Positions 19,260 to 29,322 of a stretch of 64,000 nt of DNA are shown here, piece by piece. Where the stretch lies: positions 62,001 through 126,000 of the forward strand of contig CANMLS010000009.1 in assembly GCA_947498785.1 (NCBI GenBank), read 5' to 3'. The notes under the pieces were generated by a model, which saw only the letters and a program-made list of their open reading frames with translations, searched no databases and was not told the origin of the DNA. Each line of letters opens with the position of its first letter. Within the stretch, counting starts at the first letter, position 1. This stretch comes from an uncultured Aquimarina sp. (GTDB taxonomy: Bacteria > Bacteroidota > Bacteroidia > Flavobacteriales > Flavobacteriaceae). A program made the translations under genes and the position numbers.

Positions 19260-20609
19260 TTAGTTATCATTTTCTTCAGTAGCTCTTTTAATAATCGCTT
19301 CTGGTAAAGATTTTTTGGCTTTAGCTCCCATTTTTTTAAGTTTCTCTACTGTTGTTATTAGATTCCCCCGACCGTCTACGAGCTTATTCATTGCAGCAGA
19401 ATAATCCTTTTTGGCATCGTCTATCTTCTTACCAACTCCAGTGAGATCTTTTACTAATCCTTCAAATTTATCGTATAATGCTCCTGCTTGTCTTGCAATC
19501 TCAATTGCGTTACGTTGTTGTTTTTCATTATTCCACATCGTATCGATAGTACGCAAAGTAGCCAATAAGGTAGAAGGAGTAACAATCACAATATTTTTCT
19601 CAAAAGCTTGGTTGTATAATTTGTTATCTTCGTTAATAGCAATAGCAAAAGCAGGCTCTATAGGTACAAAAAGTAATACAAAATCAGGAGATTCGATATC
19701 ATATAAATCTTGATAGTTTTTTTCTGAAAGTTGATCTACATGACGTTTAAGAGAATTGATATGTTCCTTGAGGTAATTAGCTTTTAAATCATCATTGTCT
19801 TCGTTTACAAAACGTTCATAAGCGGTAAGGGTTACCTTAGAATCTATAACCATTTTTTTATTATCTGGTAAATAAATAACTACGTCTGGTAAAACCCGTT
19901 CTCCATTTTCTTTGGTAAAACTTTGTTGCACAAAATACTCTCGATCTTTCTCAAGTCCTGATTTTTCTAAAACTCGCTCTAGAACCAATTCTCCCCAATT
20001 TCCTTGCATTTTACTATCCCCTTTGAGTGCTTTGGTCAAATTGGTAGCCTCTTTACTCATTTGTTCGTTAAGATCTTTAAGTCCGAGAATCTGTTGTCGT
20101 AGAGCGGCATGATAATCTATACTCTCCTTATGAGTTTGCTCTACTTTCTTTTCAAATGTATTAATCTTCTCTTGTAGAGGGGTAAGAATGTTTTTGATAT
20201 TTTCTTTATTCTGTTCTGTAAATTTATTTGATTTTTCATCCAGAATCTTATTGGCTAGATTTTCAAATTCTTTGGTAAATTTTTCTTGTAATTTTTCTAC
20301 CTCGTCTTTTTGCTCTTGGTTTTTTAATTGAAGATTCTCAAATTCGGCATTACGACGGGTAAGTTCTGTATTAAGGAAATCTTTTTCTCTGCGAATCTCT
20401 TCTCTCTGTTTAGTGATTTCTGTAAGTTGATTTTCAGTAGTTTTTTTATATTCCTCTAGTTGAAACTGCAATTGATTTGCTCTTTCATTAACGGTGCTTT
20501 TTTCGCTTCTGTTTTTTAATGAAGCAACATATTTACCAATAAAAAAACCTGTGATAATTGATATAATAATTACCCCAATGGCAATAATGATCGGTGTGTA
20601 TTCTAACAT
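19260..20609 (-). CDS. rmuC: DNA recombination protein RmuC homolog
   Basis: N-terminal TM, coiled coil, RmuC core (KMQGNWGELVLERVLEKSGL, VLPDVVIYLPDNKKMVIDSKVTLTAYERF). Confidence 0.94.
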   Translation of the reverse strand: MLEYTPIIIAIGVIIISIITGFFIGKYVASLKNRSEKSTVNERANQLQFQLEEYKKTTENQLTEITKQREEIRREKDFLNTELTRRNAEFENLQLKNQEQKDEVEKLQEKFTKEFENLANKILDEKSNKFTEQNKENIKNILTPLQEKINTFEKKVEQTHKESIDYHAALRQQILGLKDLNEQMSKEATNLTKALKGDSKMQGNWGELVLERVLEKSGLEKDREYFVQQSFTKENGERVLPDVVIYLPDNKKMVIDSKVTLTAYERFVNEDNDDLKANYLKEHINSLKRHVDQLSEKNYQDLYDIESPDFVLLFVPIEPAFAIAINEDNKLYNQAFEKNIVIVTPSTLLATLRTIDTMWNNEKQQRNAIEIARQAGALYDKFEGLVKDLTGVGKKIDDAKKDYSAAMNKLVDGRGNLITTVEKLKKMGAKAKKSLPEAIIKRATEENDN

Positions 20610-20688
20610 GTAATTTTTTGTTTACTCAAAGATAAAGATAAGCAATCAAAATAATGATGGAAGTAAACTTAAGTTTTTCTTCTTTTTA

Positions 20689-20826
20689 TTACGATTCATT
20701 CAATGTAAGACGTTCTCGAGACGATAGATTTTTGGCCACTAAATAACGGAAGTTATCTGTCCATTTTTGATTATAGAATTTGGGATAATATAATCTATCA
20801 TAATTTTTTAGCAGTATTTTTCTCAT
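20689..20826 (-). CDS. Small 45-aa ORF, uncharacterised
   Basis: MRKILLKNYDRLYYPKFYNQKWTDNFRYLVAKNLSSRERLTLNES*; composition looks coding; below ORF-track length cutoff. Confidence 0.35.
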   Translation of the reverse strand: MRKILLKNYDRLYYPKFYNQKWTDNFRYLVAKNLSSRERLTLNES

Positions 20827-21174
20827 ATATATAGGTGATTACACAACCATATAAGTCACTCGAAAAGGTTCGGTCAGATTAGAATTACATTTTATATACA
20901 TGGCTTCAAAAGATGTGTATCAGTGAAGTAAATATTTCTCCCAGTATTTTAAAAACTAACAAATCAAGAAAATTTACATCAGTCAGGGTGATTTTTGATA
21001 GAAAATTGTAGAGAAGGTCAATAAATTTTGTGTCAAATTCTTGTATAAAATCTGTGTTATAACTTGCTTGCTTAGAGTGATTTATATTGGATGTGGTATA
21101 ATTTCGAGATAAATAAAAAAAGAAAAGTAGTGTAATTGTCGTTTTTGATACAGATAGTATCATCATAAAAAACA

Positions 21175-21211
21175 AAAACCAGTCTTTCAGAAGTTTAGAA
21201 GAACTGGTTTT
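21175..21211 (-). terminator. Rho-independent terminator of the 21230-22252 gene
   Basis: AAAACCAGT ... ACTGGTTTT arms with a T-rich tract downstream on the minus strand. Confidence 0.6.
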
Positions 21212-21229
21212 CGTTTGTGTATTGAGATT

Positions 21230-22252
21230 TTAGTTTTGTATTTTAATATCTAGCGTAATAAAATCTCCAGTACCGTCAGTACCAGAAATTTCTACTACTT
21301 TAATTAGTCCTTTGTTTCCATAATTGTCTACAAAGTCAATTATTGCATTAGTAGTTAAATTATTAATTCTTTGGTTTTCTGGTTGTACAACAAAATCTAA
21401 TTCACTTCTGCTACTTATAGCATCAAATTCGGCTACTGTTTTAGAAGATAATCCAAAATATGCTTTGTTTAACTCATCAGCGGTAACACCTCCTATGGTT
21501 GGTACATCTATAATATTTGTAGGGTAGTTGTTAGAAGAGGCCAAAGATGCTTTTCCTGTAAGACCATAATAATACCCAAAATCCCATAACGCAGAAAACT
21601 CCTCACCTTGGTTTATTTTATATACTGTCTCATTGAATAAAGAAATAAACGTTTTGGAATCTCCACTTGCCAGAGGGGCAGATAATATAGTTTGAGTAAA
21701 AGATTTAATACCAGAACCACTATTTGTTCCAGAACCATATTGTACAGTAATTGTACCTAGGATATTATCTCCAAGTGCATTTCTTTTTGTAATGTCTCTA
21801 AAATCACCTCTTCCTGTAGTTGCCCAGAACTTATATACAATAGTACCATTGGTCATACTTGGTGTAGGTAGTTCGATTTTAAATTCAAAATCTTTTTTGT
21901 CTCCACCCACAAGATCCAAAGATCCATCAGGTTTTTCATCAACTTCTTGTGATGTAAATACAAAAGGTTCCTCTCCAGTACCATTAATATCTTGAGTGAT
22001 ATATAACCTTCTCATTGATTTGGATATAGAAGAAAATTTCACCTTTGATGTTATACTTGTTTCAGTAGCGCCTCCAGTAACATTAACGGAACGTTTGTCA
22101 CCAACACCAGATTCTGATACGATAAGTTCTGCATCAAATACCTCACCAGGAACAAGTATAATGTCATCATTGTCGTCAGAACTACAACTAAATGTGAAAG
22201 TTACAATAATTAATAAAGCTACAATTGATTTGAGTTTTAGCATAGTATTCAT
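21230..22252 (-). CDS. Hypothetical secreted lipoprotein
   Basis: Lipobox FSCSSDDNDD followed by soluble domain; likely start at the second or first Met. Confidence 0.7.
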   Translation of the reverse strand: MNTMLKLKSIVALLIIVTFTFSCSSDDNDDIILVPGEVFDAELIVSESGVGDKRSVNVTGGATETSITSKVKFSSISKSMRRLYITQDINGTGEEPFVFTSQEVDEKPDGSLDLVGGDKKDFEFKIELPTPSMTNGTIVYKFWATTGRGDFRDITKRNALGDNILGTITVQYGSGTNSGSGIKSFTQTILSAPLASGDSKTFISLFNETVYKINQGEEFSALWDFGYYYGLTGKASLASSNNYPTNIIDVPTIGGVTADELNKAYFGLSSKTVAEFDAISSRSELDFVVQPENQRINNLTTNAIIDFVDNYGNKGLIKVVEISGTDGTGDFITLDIKIQN

Positions 22253-22417
22253 AAATTAGGTTTTGTTTTATTATTTTGGCCAAAAGTATAGATTTCCAGT
22301 AATATTGTATGAGGTTATTGACTTCAAATTTTTACAGTTTTCCCTTGATTTAAAGTTTTGTTTGATAAAGTGTGATTAAGCAAATAGAAGTAGAGGGAGA
22401 AGATGGTTTACGAGCAT

Positions 22418-23233
22418 TTAGTTTCTAACCTTAAACCTTCTTGATTTGGAATCAAAAGTTATTAGGTCTTCGGGAAATAAACTAGAGAATGCTCTTGCCT
22501 GAACTAGTTCTTTGGGTCTTCCAAATTCAAAACCATCTTGATTCATTACAATCATCTTATCACACAATTGTATGGCAAAATCAATCTCATGTGTAGAGAA
22601 AAGAATAGTTTTTTTGGTTTCAAAAGCAAGACGTTTCAATAACTTTAGAGTATATGCCTTATGATAAATATCCAGATGGGTAGTGGGTTCATCCAACATG
22701 ATAAAAGGAGTGTCCTGTGCTATTGCACGAGCAATAAGTACTTTTTGTAATTGACCATCGCTTAGCTCAAAACATCTTTTTTCTACCAAATCATTAATGT
22801 GTGTTACTTCTATAGCTTTACGTATTTTTTCTATATCCTCATCAGCCATTTTACCTACCCAATTGGTATAAGGTTGTCTGCCTAACGCAACTAACTCTTG
22901 TACCGTGAGGTTTTTTGAGGCAATTTGCTCAGTAAGTACAATGCTTAGTTGAGAAGCTAATTCTATAGATGTATATGATGATAAATCTTTATCAGATAGT
23001 AATATTTTACCATGAAGCGAAGGTTGTACATGTGATAAAGTACGAAGCAAAGTGGATTTTCCGATCCCATTAGCACCTACCAAACCGATAAGTTCTCCTT
23101 CGTGTAATTTTAAATTGATATCAGTTGCAACTACATTAAGCGTTTTTTTGGTTCGATATCCAATAGAAAGATTTTCGGTCTTAAGTACAATATTTAAGGT
23201 TTCAGGATCGATAAATTTCAGGTTTATACCCAT
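22418..23233 (-). CDS. ABC transporter ATP-binding protein, FecE/BtuD/HmuV type
   Basis: Walker A GANGIGKST, signature LSDGQLQKVLIARAIAQ, Walker B FIMLDEPTTHLD. Confidence 0.92.
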   Translation of the reverse strand: MGINLKFIDPETLNIVLKTENLSIGYRTKKTLNVVATDINLKLHEGELIGLVGANGIGKSTLLRTLSHVQPSLHGKILLSDKDLSSYTSIELASQLSIVLTEQIASKNLTVQELVALGRQPYTNWVGKMADEDIEKIRKAIEVTHINDLVEKRCFELSDGQLQKVLIARAIAQDTPFIMLDEPTTHLDIYHKAYTLKLLKRLAFETKKTILFSTHEIDFAIQLCDKMIVMNQDGFEFGRPKELVQARAFSSLFPEDLITFDSKSRRFKVRN

Positions 23234-23825
23234 AGTACATTTAGATGTTTTTTAAATCAAAATCCATCAATTCGAATGCTATAATCCTAATAGCCATTGA
23301 GAAAAAGTATAACAAGAATAAGATTTTGGATCTCAAAAAGATATTCTTTAATACATTTTTTCTTCATTTCATTACAACAAAATACTCGAATTAACGCTTT
23401 ACTCGTATTAATTTGCCTAAATGCACAACAGGTAGTTTAATACTTTTCTTTATCAAATATAGAAAAATTAATGATGGTTTAAATGACTAATGTATTCTGA
23501 AGAAATTATGAGATAAGGTCATGTCATATCTTCCACATGTAAATATAGTTGAGAGATTTATTAGATTTCACTTTTGGTTTACATCCCCATTTGTTGATTG
23601 TAGCAACACTTCCCACATGAGATGACTGTATAAAATTGTCTCTTTGGATCTCATATTACGTTTTACGACACAAAATTGATGAATAGCTATAATTTACAGT
23701 TAATTTTTAGGTTGAAGTATGGGTGAAAATAGAGTTTTATACGTTAAAATCAAGAGGTAAAAGTTATTTTCCTTTGAATACAGTCTTGTAGACTTATCCT
23801 AAGGATGTTTATTTGCCAATGTTTA

Positions 23826-24185
23826 TTAGTTTGTTAATACGTTTAAAGCTATATCTATTGAAGGAACAAAATTAACTTGTTTTCCATTATTGCTTTCATA
23901 TATAAAATCTTTTATGCTTTTTTTTGTGTATTTTGAGAAATCTCCAACGATGACAAGCCTAACCCTATAATTTGAAAATTTTTGGAGTATTTCTCCAGCC
24001 ATTTTATTTTTCAAGTCGAAAAAATCTGGTGTTACATTTTTTTCATGAATGATCACTTTGTTAAACCCCTGATAATATAAGTTTCCAAGCAAATCAAAAC
24101 CATCTTCGTTTTTTAGAATTATAATATTATCCGAAATCAACTCGGCAATATGTAAGTCTTTTATATTATGTTTTTCTATTTTCAT
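23826..24185 (-). CDS. DUF4180 domain protein
   Basis: DGFDLLGNLYYQGFNKVIIHEKNVTPDFFDLKNKMAGEILQKFSNYRVRLVIVGDFS. Confidence 0.8.
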   Translation of the reverse strand: MKIEKHNIKDLHIAELISDNIIILKNEDGFDLLGNLYYQGFNKVIIHEKNVTPDFFDLKNKMAGEILQKFSNYRVRLVIVGDFSKYTKKSIKDFIYESNNGKQVNFVPSIDIALNVLTN

Positions 24186-24326
24186 TTTAGTTTAGAATTC
24201 TTAAGTTTATGCTACCCTGTTCATTAATCATCAGCATAAACTATATCGTATTTTGGTATAAGTTTTCTCGAAATTGTGCTAGAAAAAAGGAGATGATTGT
24301 ACGATAAAATCAAACAATAATAGATG

Positions 24327-26729
24327 TTATCTCTCTATGTTTCTATATTTTTTCTTTCTGATAAATGCAAATGACAATCCAAATAAAGCAAGAATAAGTA
24401 AGGGAACTATAATATTGATCATTTGCCACTTGGTTTTATTGTTAACTACTTTTTCGATATCCAAAAATGAAATTTTAACTTCTTTACTTCTAATTTCTAC
24501 AAGGCCAGAATCATCTAAGAGATAATTTACTGTATTTAATAGAAATTCTTTATTACCGTAATTCAAATTCATAGCAGGATCAAACCCAAGAGGTAATGGT
24601 TGTCCTTTACGTACTTGATTTTTGATAATATCTCCATCAGCGACAACGACCATTTTTGTGGGCTTACTGTCATCTATATGTGATGCTAATTTATATGGTT
24701 TTATTCTACTTTTGTATACAGATTTAAAACTTCCTTCTAAAAGTACAGCAAGGTTTTGAGGGCCTTCTGTATAACTGGTAATGTCTGGTTTTTTACGTAT
24801 AATGTTTTCTAATCTGATTTCTTTTGGCACACCTTCAGTTTTTGATTTATCAGAACTTGTAAGTAGCACGGTTTTTTTAATATTATTTTTTAATGTATCT
24901 AACTGATTCGAAAAATCAAATTTTACAGATTCTATATTTTTTACGATAGGATGGTTACTAGTGCTTTTGGTTAATGATCCATAAAACCAAGGGTAAGGTG
25001 TAAATTGAGTTTCATTCCCTTGCCCAGAAGCAAGTACTAACGGAGCAGAGTATAAATCATTTACAAGAACCGGATTTATTCTTACACCATATGAGAAGAA
25101 TGCATCTCCTAGTCGTAAATCTTGCATAATTGCTACAGAAGCTCCTTCTGGATTCATCAAGCTATCAATTTCCATAGTCACAGATTCTGCAAGCCATAAG
25201 GATTTACCACCATTCATGATAAATTGATCTAATACATATTTTTCTTTTTCAGAAAAAGCTATAGTAGGCTTAGCATTGATAATCATATCAAATTTTTGTA
25301 AATCTTCTAGTGTTTTTTCTGGATTTCCTGCGACAGAATCTAAAGTAAATGCACCTACAAAATAATAATTCTGAAGTGTTTTAATGAAATCTGCAATTTT
25401 GATATCTGGTAACTGACCATTGCCTTTTAGTACTGCTATTTTATGTTTTTTAGGATGAAGTAGTTTGGTTAATCCGTCTATAAAAGCATATTCTAATTGT
25501 TGTATTGAACTATTTACTCGTTCTTCTGTGGTCGCTCCAATGGTATTTTTGATTAAAGGAATTTTTACACTTTGATCCTGAAAACTTATAAGCGCCCAAG
25601 GAACTACGGTTTCAATTTCTGTCTTTCCACTTTCCTGTACGCTAACTTCCATCGGGGTCAAACCAAATCTTTGTAACTCATTAATGGTTTGAGAACGTAA
25701 TTCTTCTTCTTCAAGTGGATTCGTGAAAATATACTGTATGTTGGGATTTAGAGCATTGAATTCTTCCAGTAATTGTTTAGTTTCTGATTGTAAACGCCTA
25801 AATTCTGAAGGAAAATCACCTTCTAATAAAACTTCTATCAATATAGGAACAGTGGCTTCATGTATTATATTTTCTGTAGTTTCAGAGAGAGTAAAACGCT
25901 CATCTTGTGTGAGATCAAAACGTTTATAGATAGTATTCCCAGTTAGATTTAATAGAACAGCAAATACTACTAAAATAATTGCGGGTTTAATTTTTTGCTT
26001 TAAAGAACTTTTTTTTAGGGCTACTATGGTAAGTACAACAAATACCAATATACAACTTAGGAAATAGAAAACATCCCTTGTGTCCAGAACCCCTTCACTC
26101 ATGCGCTCATAATGTAATTGCATTCCAAATTGCTCCAAAGTTGTATTAGGAGATCCTAATAATGTATAATTTGCTAAACCACTTAATCCAAAATAGAAAA
26201 CAAAGCATAGAAATAAACCTATTAAAAAGGAAACGATCTGATTATTGGTAATTGAAGAAGAGAATATGCCAATTGCAGTATATGATGAACCAAGAAGAAG
26301 TAATGAGATGTATGATCCTAATGTACTACCGATGTCAAAATTACCAATAGGCTTTCCAAGTTGGTATATGGTAAGAATATATAACAATGTAGGAATAATA
26401 GCAATACCGATTAAAGAGAGGCTTCCTAGATATTTTCCTACTACCAATTGCCATTTTTGTATAGGTTTAGTAAATAATACTTCAAGAGTGCCTTGTTTTT
26501 TCTCCTCTGCAAAACTTCTCATTGTCACTGCCGGAATCAAGAATAACAGTATCCATGGAGCAATTTGAAAAAAAGGAGATAGATTTGCAAATCCGCTATT
26601 AAGGATATTAAACTGCCCTTTGAATACCCACAAGAATAGGCCGTTAAGAGTTAAAAATATAGCAATAACAAGATATCCTACAGCAGAGGAGAAAAAGGTG
26701 TTAATTTCTTTACGTATTAATGCAAACAT
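24327..26729 (-). CDS. Fused ABC-2 permease and GldG-like protein (GldF-GldG fusion)
   Basis: N-terminal ~240 aa ABC-2 permease (KQGTLEVLFTKPIQKWQLVVGKYLGSL); then TM plus GldG/ABC_transp_aux domain; C-terminal TM; one uninterrupted frame. Confidence 0.88.
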   Translation of the reverse strand: MFALIRKEINTFFSSAVGYLVIAIFLTLNGLFLWVFKGQFNILNSGFANLSPFFQIAPWILLFLIPAVTMRSFAEEKKQGTLEVLFTKPIQKWQLVVGKYLGSLSLIGIAIIPTLLYILTIYQLGKPIGNFDIGSTLGSYISLLLLGSSYTAIGIFSSSITNNQIVSFLIGLFLCFVFYFGLSGLANYTLLGSPNTTLEQFGMQLHYERMSEGVLDTRDVFYFLSCILVFVVLTIVALKKSSLKQKIKPAIILVVFAVLLNLTGNTIYKRFDLTQDERFTLSETTENIIHEATVPILIEVLLEGDFPSEFRRLQSETKQLLEEFNALNPNIQYIFTNPLEEEELRSQTINELQRFGLTPMEVSVQESGKTEIETVVPWALISFQDQSVKIPLIKNTIGATTEERVNSSIQQLEYAFIDGLTKLLHPKKHKIAVLKGNGQLPDIKIADFIKTLQNYYFVGAFTLDSVAGNPEKTLEDLQKFDMIINAKPTIAFSEKEKYVLDQFIMNGGKSLWLAESVTMEIDSLMNPEGASVAIMQDLRLGDAFFSYGVRINPVLVNDLYSAPLVLASGQGNETQFTPYPWFYGSLTKSTSNHPIVKNIESVKFDFSNQLDTLKNNIKKTVLLTSSDKSKTEGVPKEIRLENIIRKKPDITSYTEGPQNLAVLLEGSFKSVYKSRIKPYKLASHIDDSKPTKMVVVADGDIIKNQVRKGQPLPLGFDPAMNLNYGNKEFLLNTVNYLLDDSGLVEIRSKEVKISFLDIEKVVNNKTKWQMINIIVPLLILALFGLSFAFIRKKKYRNIER

Positions 26730-26787
26730 ATTTTTTTGATTTCTAGTCTTTAAAATAGCTGAACGTAATATTTACAATCTGAAAAAA

Positions 26788-27072
26788 TTATGATTCTATT
26801 ACGCTCCAAGCTTCTGGTCTTTGATTGAATTTACTTTTGGTATTTTTCCAAACTCCATTGAATAACGTAGAGTTTCTGTAGTTATTGAGATGTTCTTCGG
26901 ATTCCCAATGACTATAGGTGAAAAATTGATTAGGATTCTTAATATCTTGTAACAGTTTTAAATGGCTGCAACCTTCAAAATTTTGAATTTTCTCCTTGTT
27001 TTGCTCAAAAACTTCTAAAAAGGCATCAATCTGGTCAGGTATAAACCCCATTTTTACAATTCGTATGATCAT
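26788..27072 (-). CDS. Antibiotic biosynthesis monooxygenase (ABM)-type dimeric alpha-beta barrel
   Basis: MIIRIVKMGF...CSHLKLLQDIKNPNQFFTYSHWESEEHLNNYR. Confidence 0.88.
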   Translation of the reverse strand: MIIRIVKMGFIPDQIDAFLEVFEQNKEKIQNFEGCSHLKLLQDIKNPNQFFTYSHWESEEHLNNYRNSTLFNGVWKNTKSKFNQRPEAWSVIES

Positions 27073-27134
27073 TTTTTAAGTTTAAAAGTGGTAACATAAA
27101 GTGTTACAACTTATGTTTGTTTTTAAGATTTTAA

Positions 27135-27971
27135 TTATTCAAAACCAATACTAACGGTATCTCTATAATATAAGCCAAATAGACTAGAAGCTCCTCCAAC
27201 GGTTTTAGGGTTACTTTTATAAATTGCTAATTCTAAGTACCCAGAAGAATTGAAGACAGCTAGTTTTTTTCCATCTTCTTCTCGTTTATTTTTTTCTATA
27301 TCAAAATTAATGGCATCGCTATACCGCTCATATACATTTTCAAATACTGCTGTACGAGCAGTAATTTTAAACTTTCTTCCTTTACCAATTTCTTCAAATA
27401 GTTTTCGGGTAATATTGGTGACCAAATTTCCATAATTATCAATATAAATAATGCTTCCAACAATTTGAGTCCCTCCAACGTTTACAATTGGAGTCATTCC
27501 TTTGATAGTTTTAATTTCGGTAATTGTTTTTCCGATAACTTCTAGAGTGCCTCCCCGAGCAATGTGACATGCCACATTTACAAAAACATCTAACACCGGA
27601 AAATTCGAAACAATAGCATCATGAATGTTTATTTCTACAATCTTTTCTGGATTAAACTCTGATGTAATCAAACAAACAAGTCCATTATTAGCACATATAA
27701 AATAATGATCATCAAGTTTTACGGCAATATGTTTGTTTTCTGGATTAAGCTCACTATCAATACCAACAATGTGTATACTACCTTTTGGAAAACTTTTATA
27801 TGCATTCTGTATGACATAAGCTGCTTCTGTAATGTGAAATGGAGAAATTTCGTGAGATATGTCAACAACTTTTGCTTCTGGTAACTCAGTATAAATAGCC
27901 CCTTTTACAGCAGATACAAAATGATCTTTGATTCCAAAATCTGTAGTTAAGGTGATAATTGGCATGTACAA
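27135..27971 (-). CDS. SAM hydroxide adenosyltransferase (DUF62 family)
   Basis: ITLTTDFGIKDHFVSAVKGAI, VDISHEI, YIDNYGNLVTNI. Confidence 0.9.
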   Translation of the reverse strand: MYMPIITLTTDFGIKDHFVSAVKGAIYTELPEAKVVDISHEISPFHITEAAYVIQNAYKSFPKGSIHIVGIDSELNPENKHIAVKLDDHYFICANNGLVCLITSEFNPEKIVEINIHDAIVSNFPVLDVFVNVACHIARGGTLEVIGKTITEIKTIKGMTPIVNVGGTQIVGSIIYIDNYGNLVTNITRKLFEEIGKGRKFKITARTAVFENVYERYSDAINFDIEKNKREEDGKKLAVFNSSGYLELAIYKSNPKTVGGASSLFGLYYRDTVSIGFE

Positions 27972-27991
27972 GAATTGTTAATATCTTTTGG

Positions 27992-28020
27992 TTGTAAGCG
28001 CTTAAAAATATGTAAATTTG
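27992..28020 (+). promoter_or_regulatory. Putative Bacteroidota promoter upstream of phoH
   Basis: TTG (27992-27994) N18 TAAATTTG (28013-28020), matching TTG/TAnnTTTG. Confidence 0.4.
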
Positions 28021-28228
28021 TTTTTGAAGTTACTCAAAGTTTTTCTTTGGACTACAAAATGATGATAAAACCATCGTATTTACTGTTTTTGAATCACTAC
28101 ATTAATAGTGATACTTTAAGCATTTTGCTTCGTTTTAACTTTTTATTTTGCTTTCCCAACAAAACTCAAACAACTTTAGCAAACTTAGTCAATCCTAAAA
28201 AAAAATCATACTAAAATCCACATAGCTT

Positions 28229-29185
28229 TTGAACGAACTCATAATTGAACTTACAGAAATTAATCCGAGAGAGTTTTTCGGACTTCAGAATAGCAATATT
28301 CAGTTATTAAAAAAATACTTCCCGAAGTTAAAAATTGTTGCAAGAGGAAGTAAAATGAAAATATATGGAGATGAGGATTTACTCGAAGAGTTTGATATAC
28401 GTCTTAATATGTTACTTGAGCATTTTGGAAAGTATAATAAACTCGATGAAAATGTAATTGAACGAATATTGACAAGTGAAAGTAAAGCAGATTATGAGAC
28501 ATCTGCAAATAGTGGAGAAACATTATTACATGGAGTAGGAGGCAAGTTAATCAAAGCACAAACCGCTAATCAGCGTAAACTTGTTGAATCTTCAAACAAA
28601 AATGATATGGTTTTTGCTATTGGTCCAGCAGGTACAGGAAAAACGTATACAGGGGTTGCTCTTGCAGTCAAGGCATTAAAAGAAAAACAGGTAAAGCGAA
28701 TTATACTTACTCGTCCTGCGGTAGAAGCTGGAGAAAATCTAGGGTTTTTACCAGGAGATTTAAAGGAGAAACTAGATCCTTATATGCAACCACTTTATGA
28801 TGCTCTTAGGGATATGATTCCTAGTGAAAAACTGGATAGTTTTATAGAAAAAGGAGTCATTCAGATCGCACCAATGGCATTTATGAGAGGAAGAACATTA
28901 GATAATGCTTTTGTCATTCTTGATGAAGCACAAAATACAACACATGCACAGATGAAAATGTTTTTAACTCGTATGGGAAAGAATGCGAAGTTTATTATAA
29001 CAGGAGATCCTGGGCAGATAGATTTACCTAGAAGAGTTACTTCTGGGCTTAAAGAAGCTTTACTGGTACTAAAAAATATTCAAGGAATTGGTATGATTTA
29101 TCTTGATGATAAAGATGTGATTCGTCATAGACTAGTGAAAAAGGTAATTGCAGCGTATAAGGATATAGAAAATAGAAATGGATAA
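28229..29185 (+). CDS. phoH: PhoH family protein (TTG start)
   Basis: GPAGTGKT Walker A, LTRPAVEAGENLGFLPGDLKEKLDPYMQPLYDAL, VILDEAQNTTHAQMKMFLTRMG. Confidence 0.95.
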   Translation: MNELIIELTEINPREFFGLQNSNIQLLKKYFPKLKIVARGSKMKIYGDEDLLEEFDIRLNMLLEHFGKYNKLDENVIERILTSESKADYETSANSGETLLHGVGGKLIKAQTANQRKLVESSNKNDMVFAIGPAGTGKTYTGVALAVKALKEKQVKRIILTRPAVEAGENLGFLPGDLKEKLDPYMQPLYDALRDMIPSEKLDSFIEKGVIQIAPMAFMRGRTLDNAFVILDEAQNTTHAQMKMFLTRMGKNAKFIITGDPGQIDLPRRVTSGLKEALLVLKNIQGIGMIYLDDKDVIRHRLVKKVIAAYKDIENRNG

Positions 29186-29322
29186 TTTTGGTGATTGAGT
29201 AGATTAGTATATGTGAGGTGAAATCAATTAACTAATAATTGTATGAAAAATTATTAGGCATATAAATACGATACCTTAAAATACTCACAGACTTAACAGC
29301 TCAAAAACTCACATACTAACAT

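Noticed and set aside
20906-21175. 89-aa minus-strand ORF
   Set aside because: Start codon lies inside the terminator hairpin of the upstream gene; no recognisable family; cannot be supported
23524-23655. Minus-strand stretch YEIQRDNFIQSSHVGSVATINKWGCKPKVKSNKSLNYIYMWKI*
   Set aside because: Looks somewhat coding but has no start codon, no recognisable family and an equally plausible alternative frame; possible relic only
27086-27112. Imperfect inverted repeat AAGTGGTAACA-TAAAG-TGTTACAACTT
   Set aside because: Short, one mismatch, no U-tract; plausible weak hairpin between two ordinary genes but no supporting context
27975-28214. 79-aa plus-strand ORF upstream of phoH
   Set aside because: Overlaps the putative phoH promoter and leader; composition not coding-like
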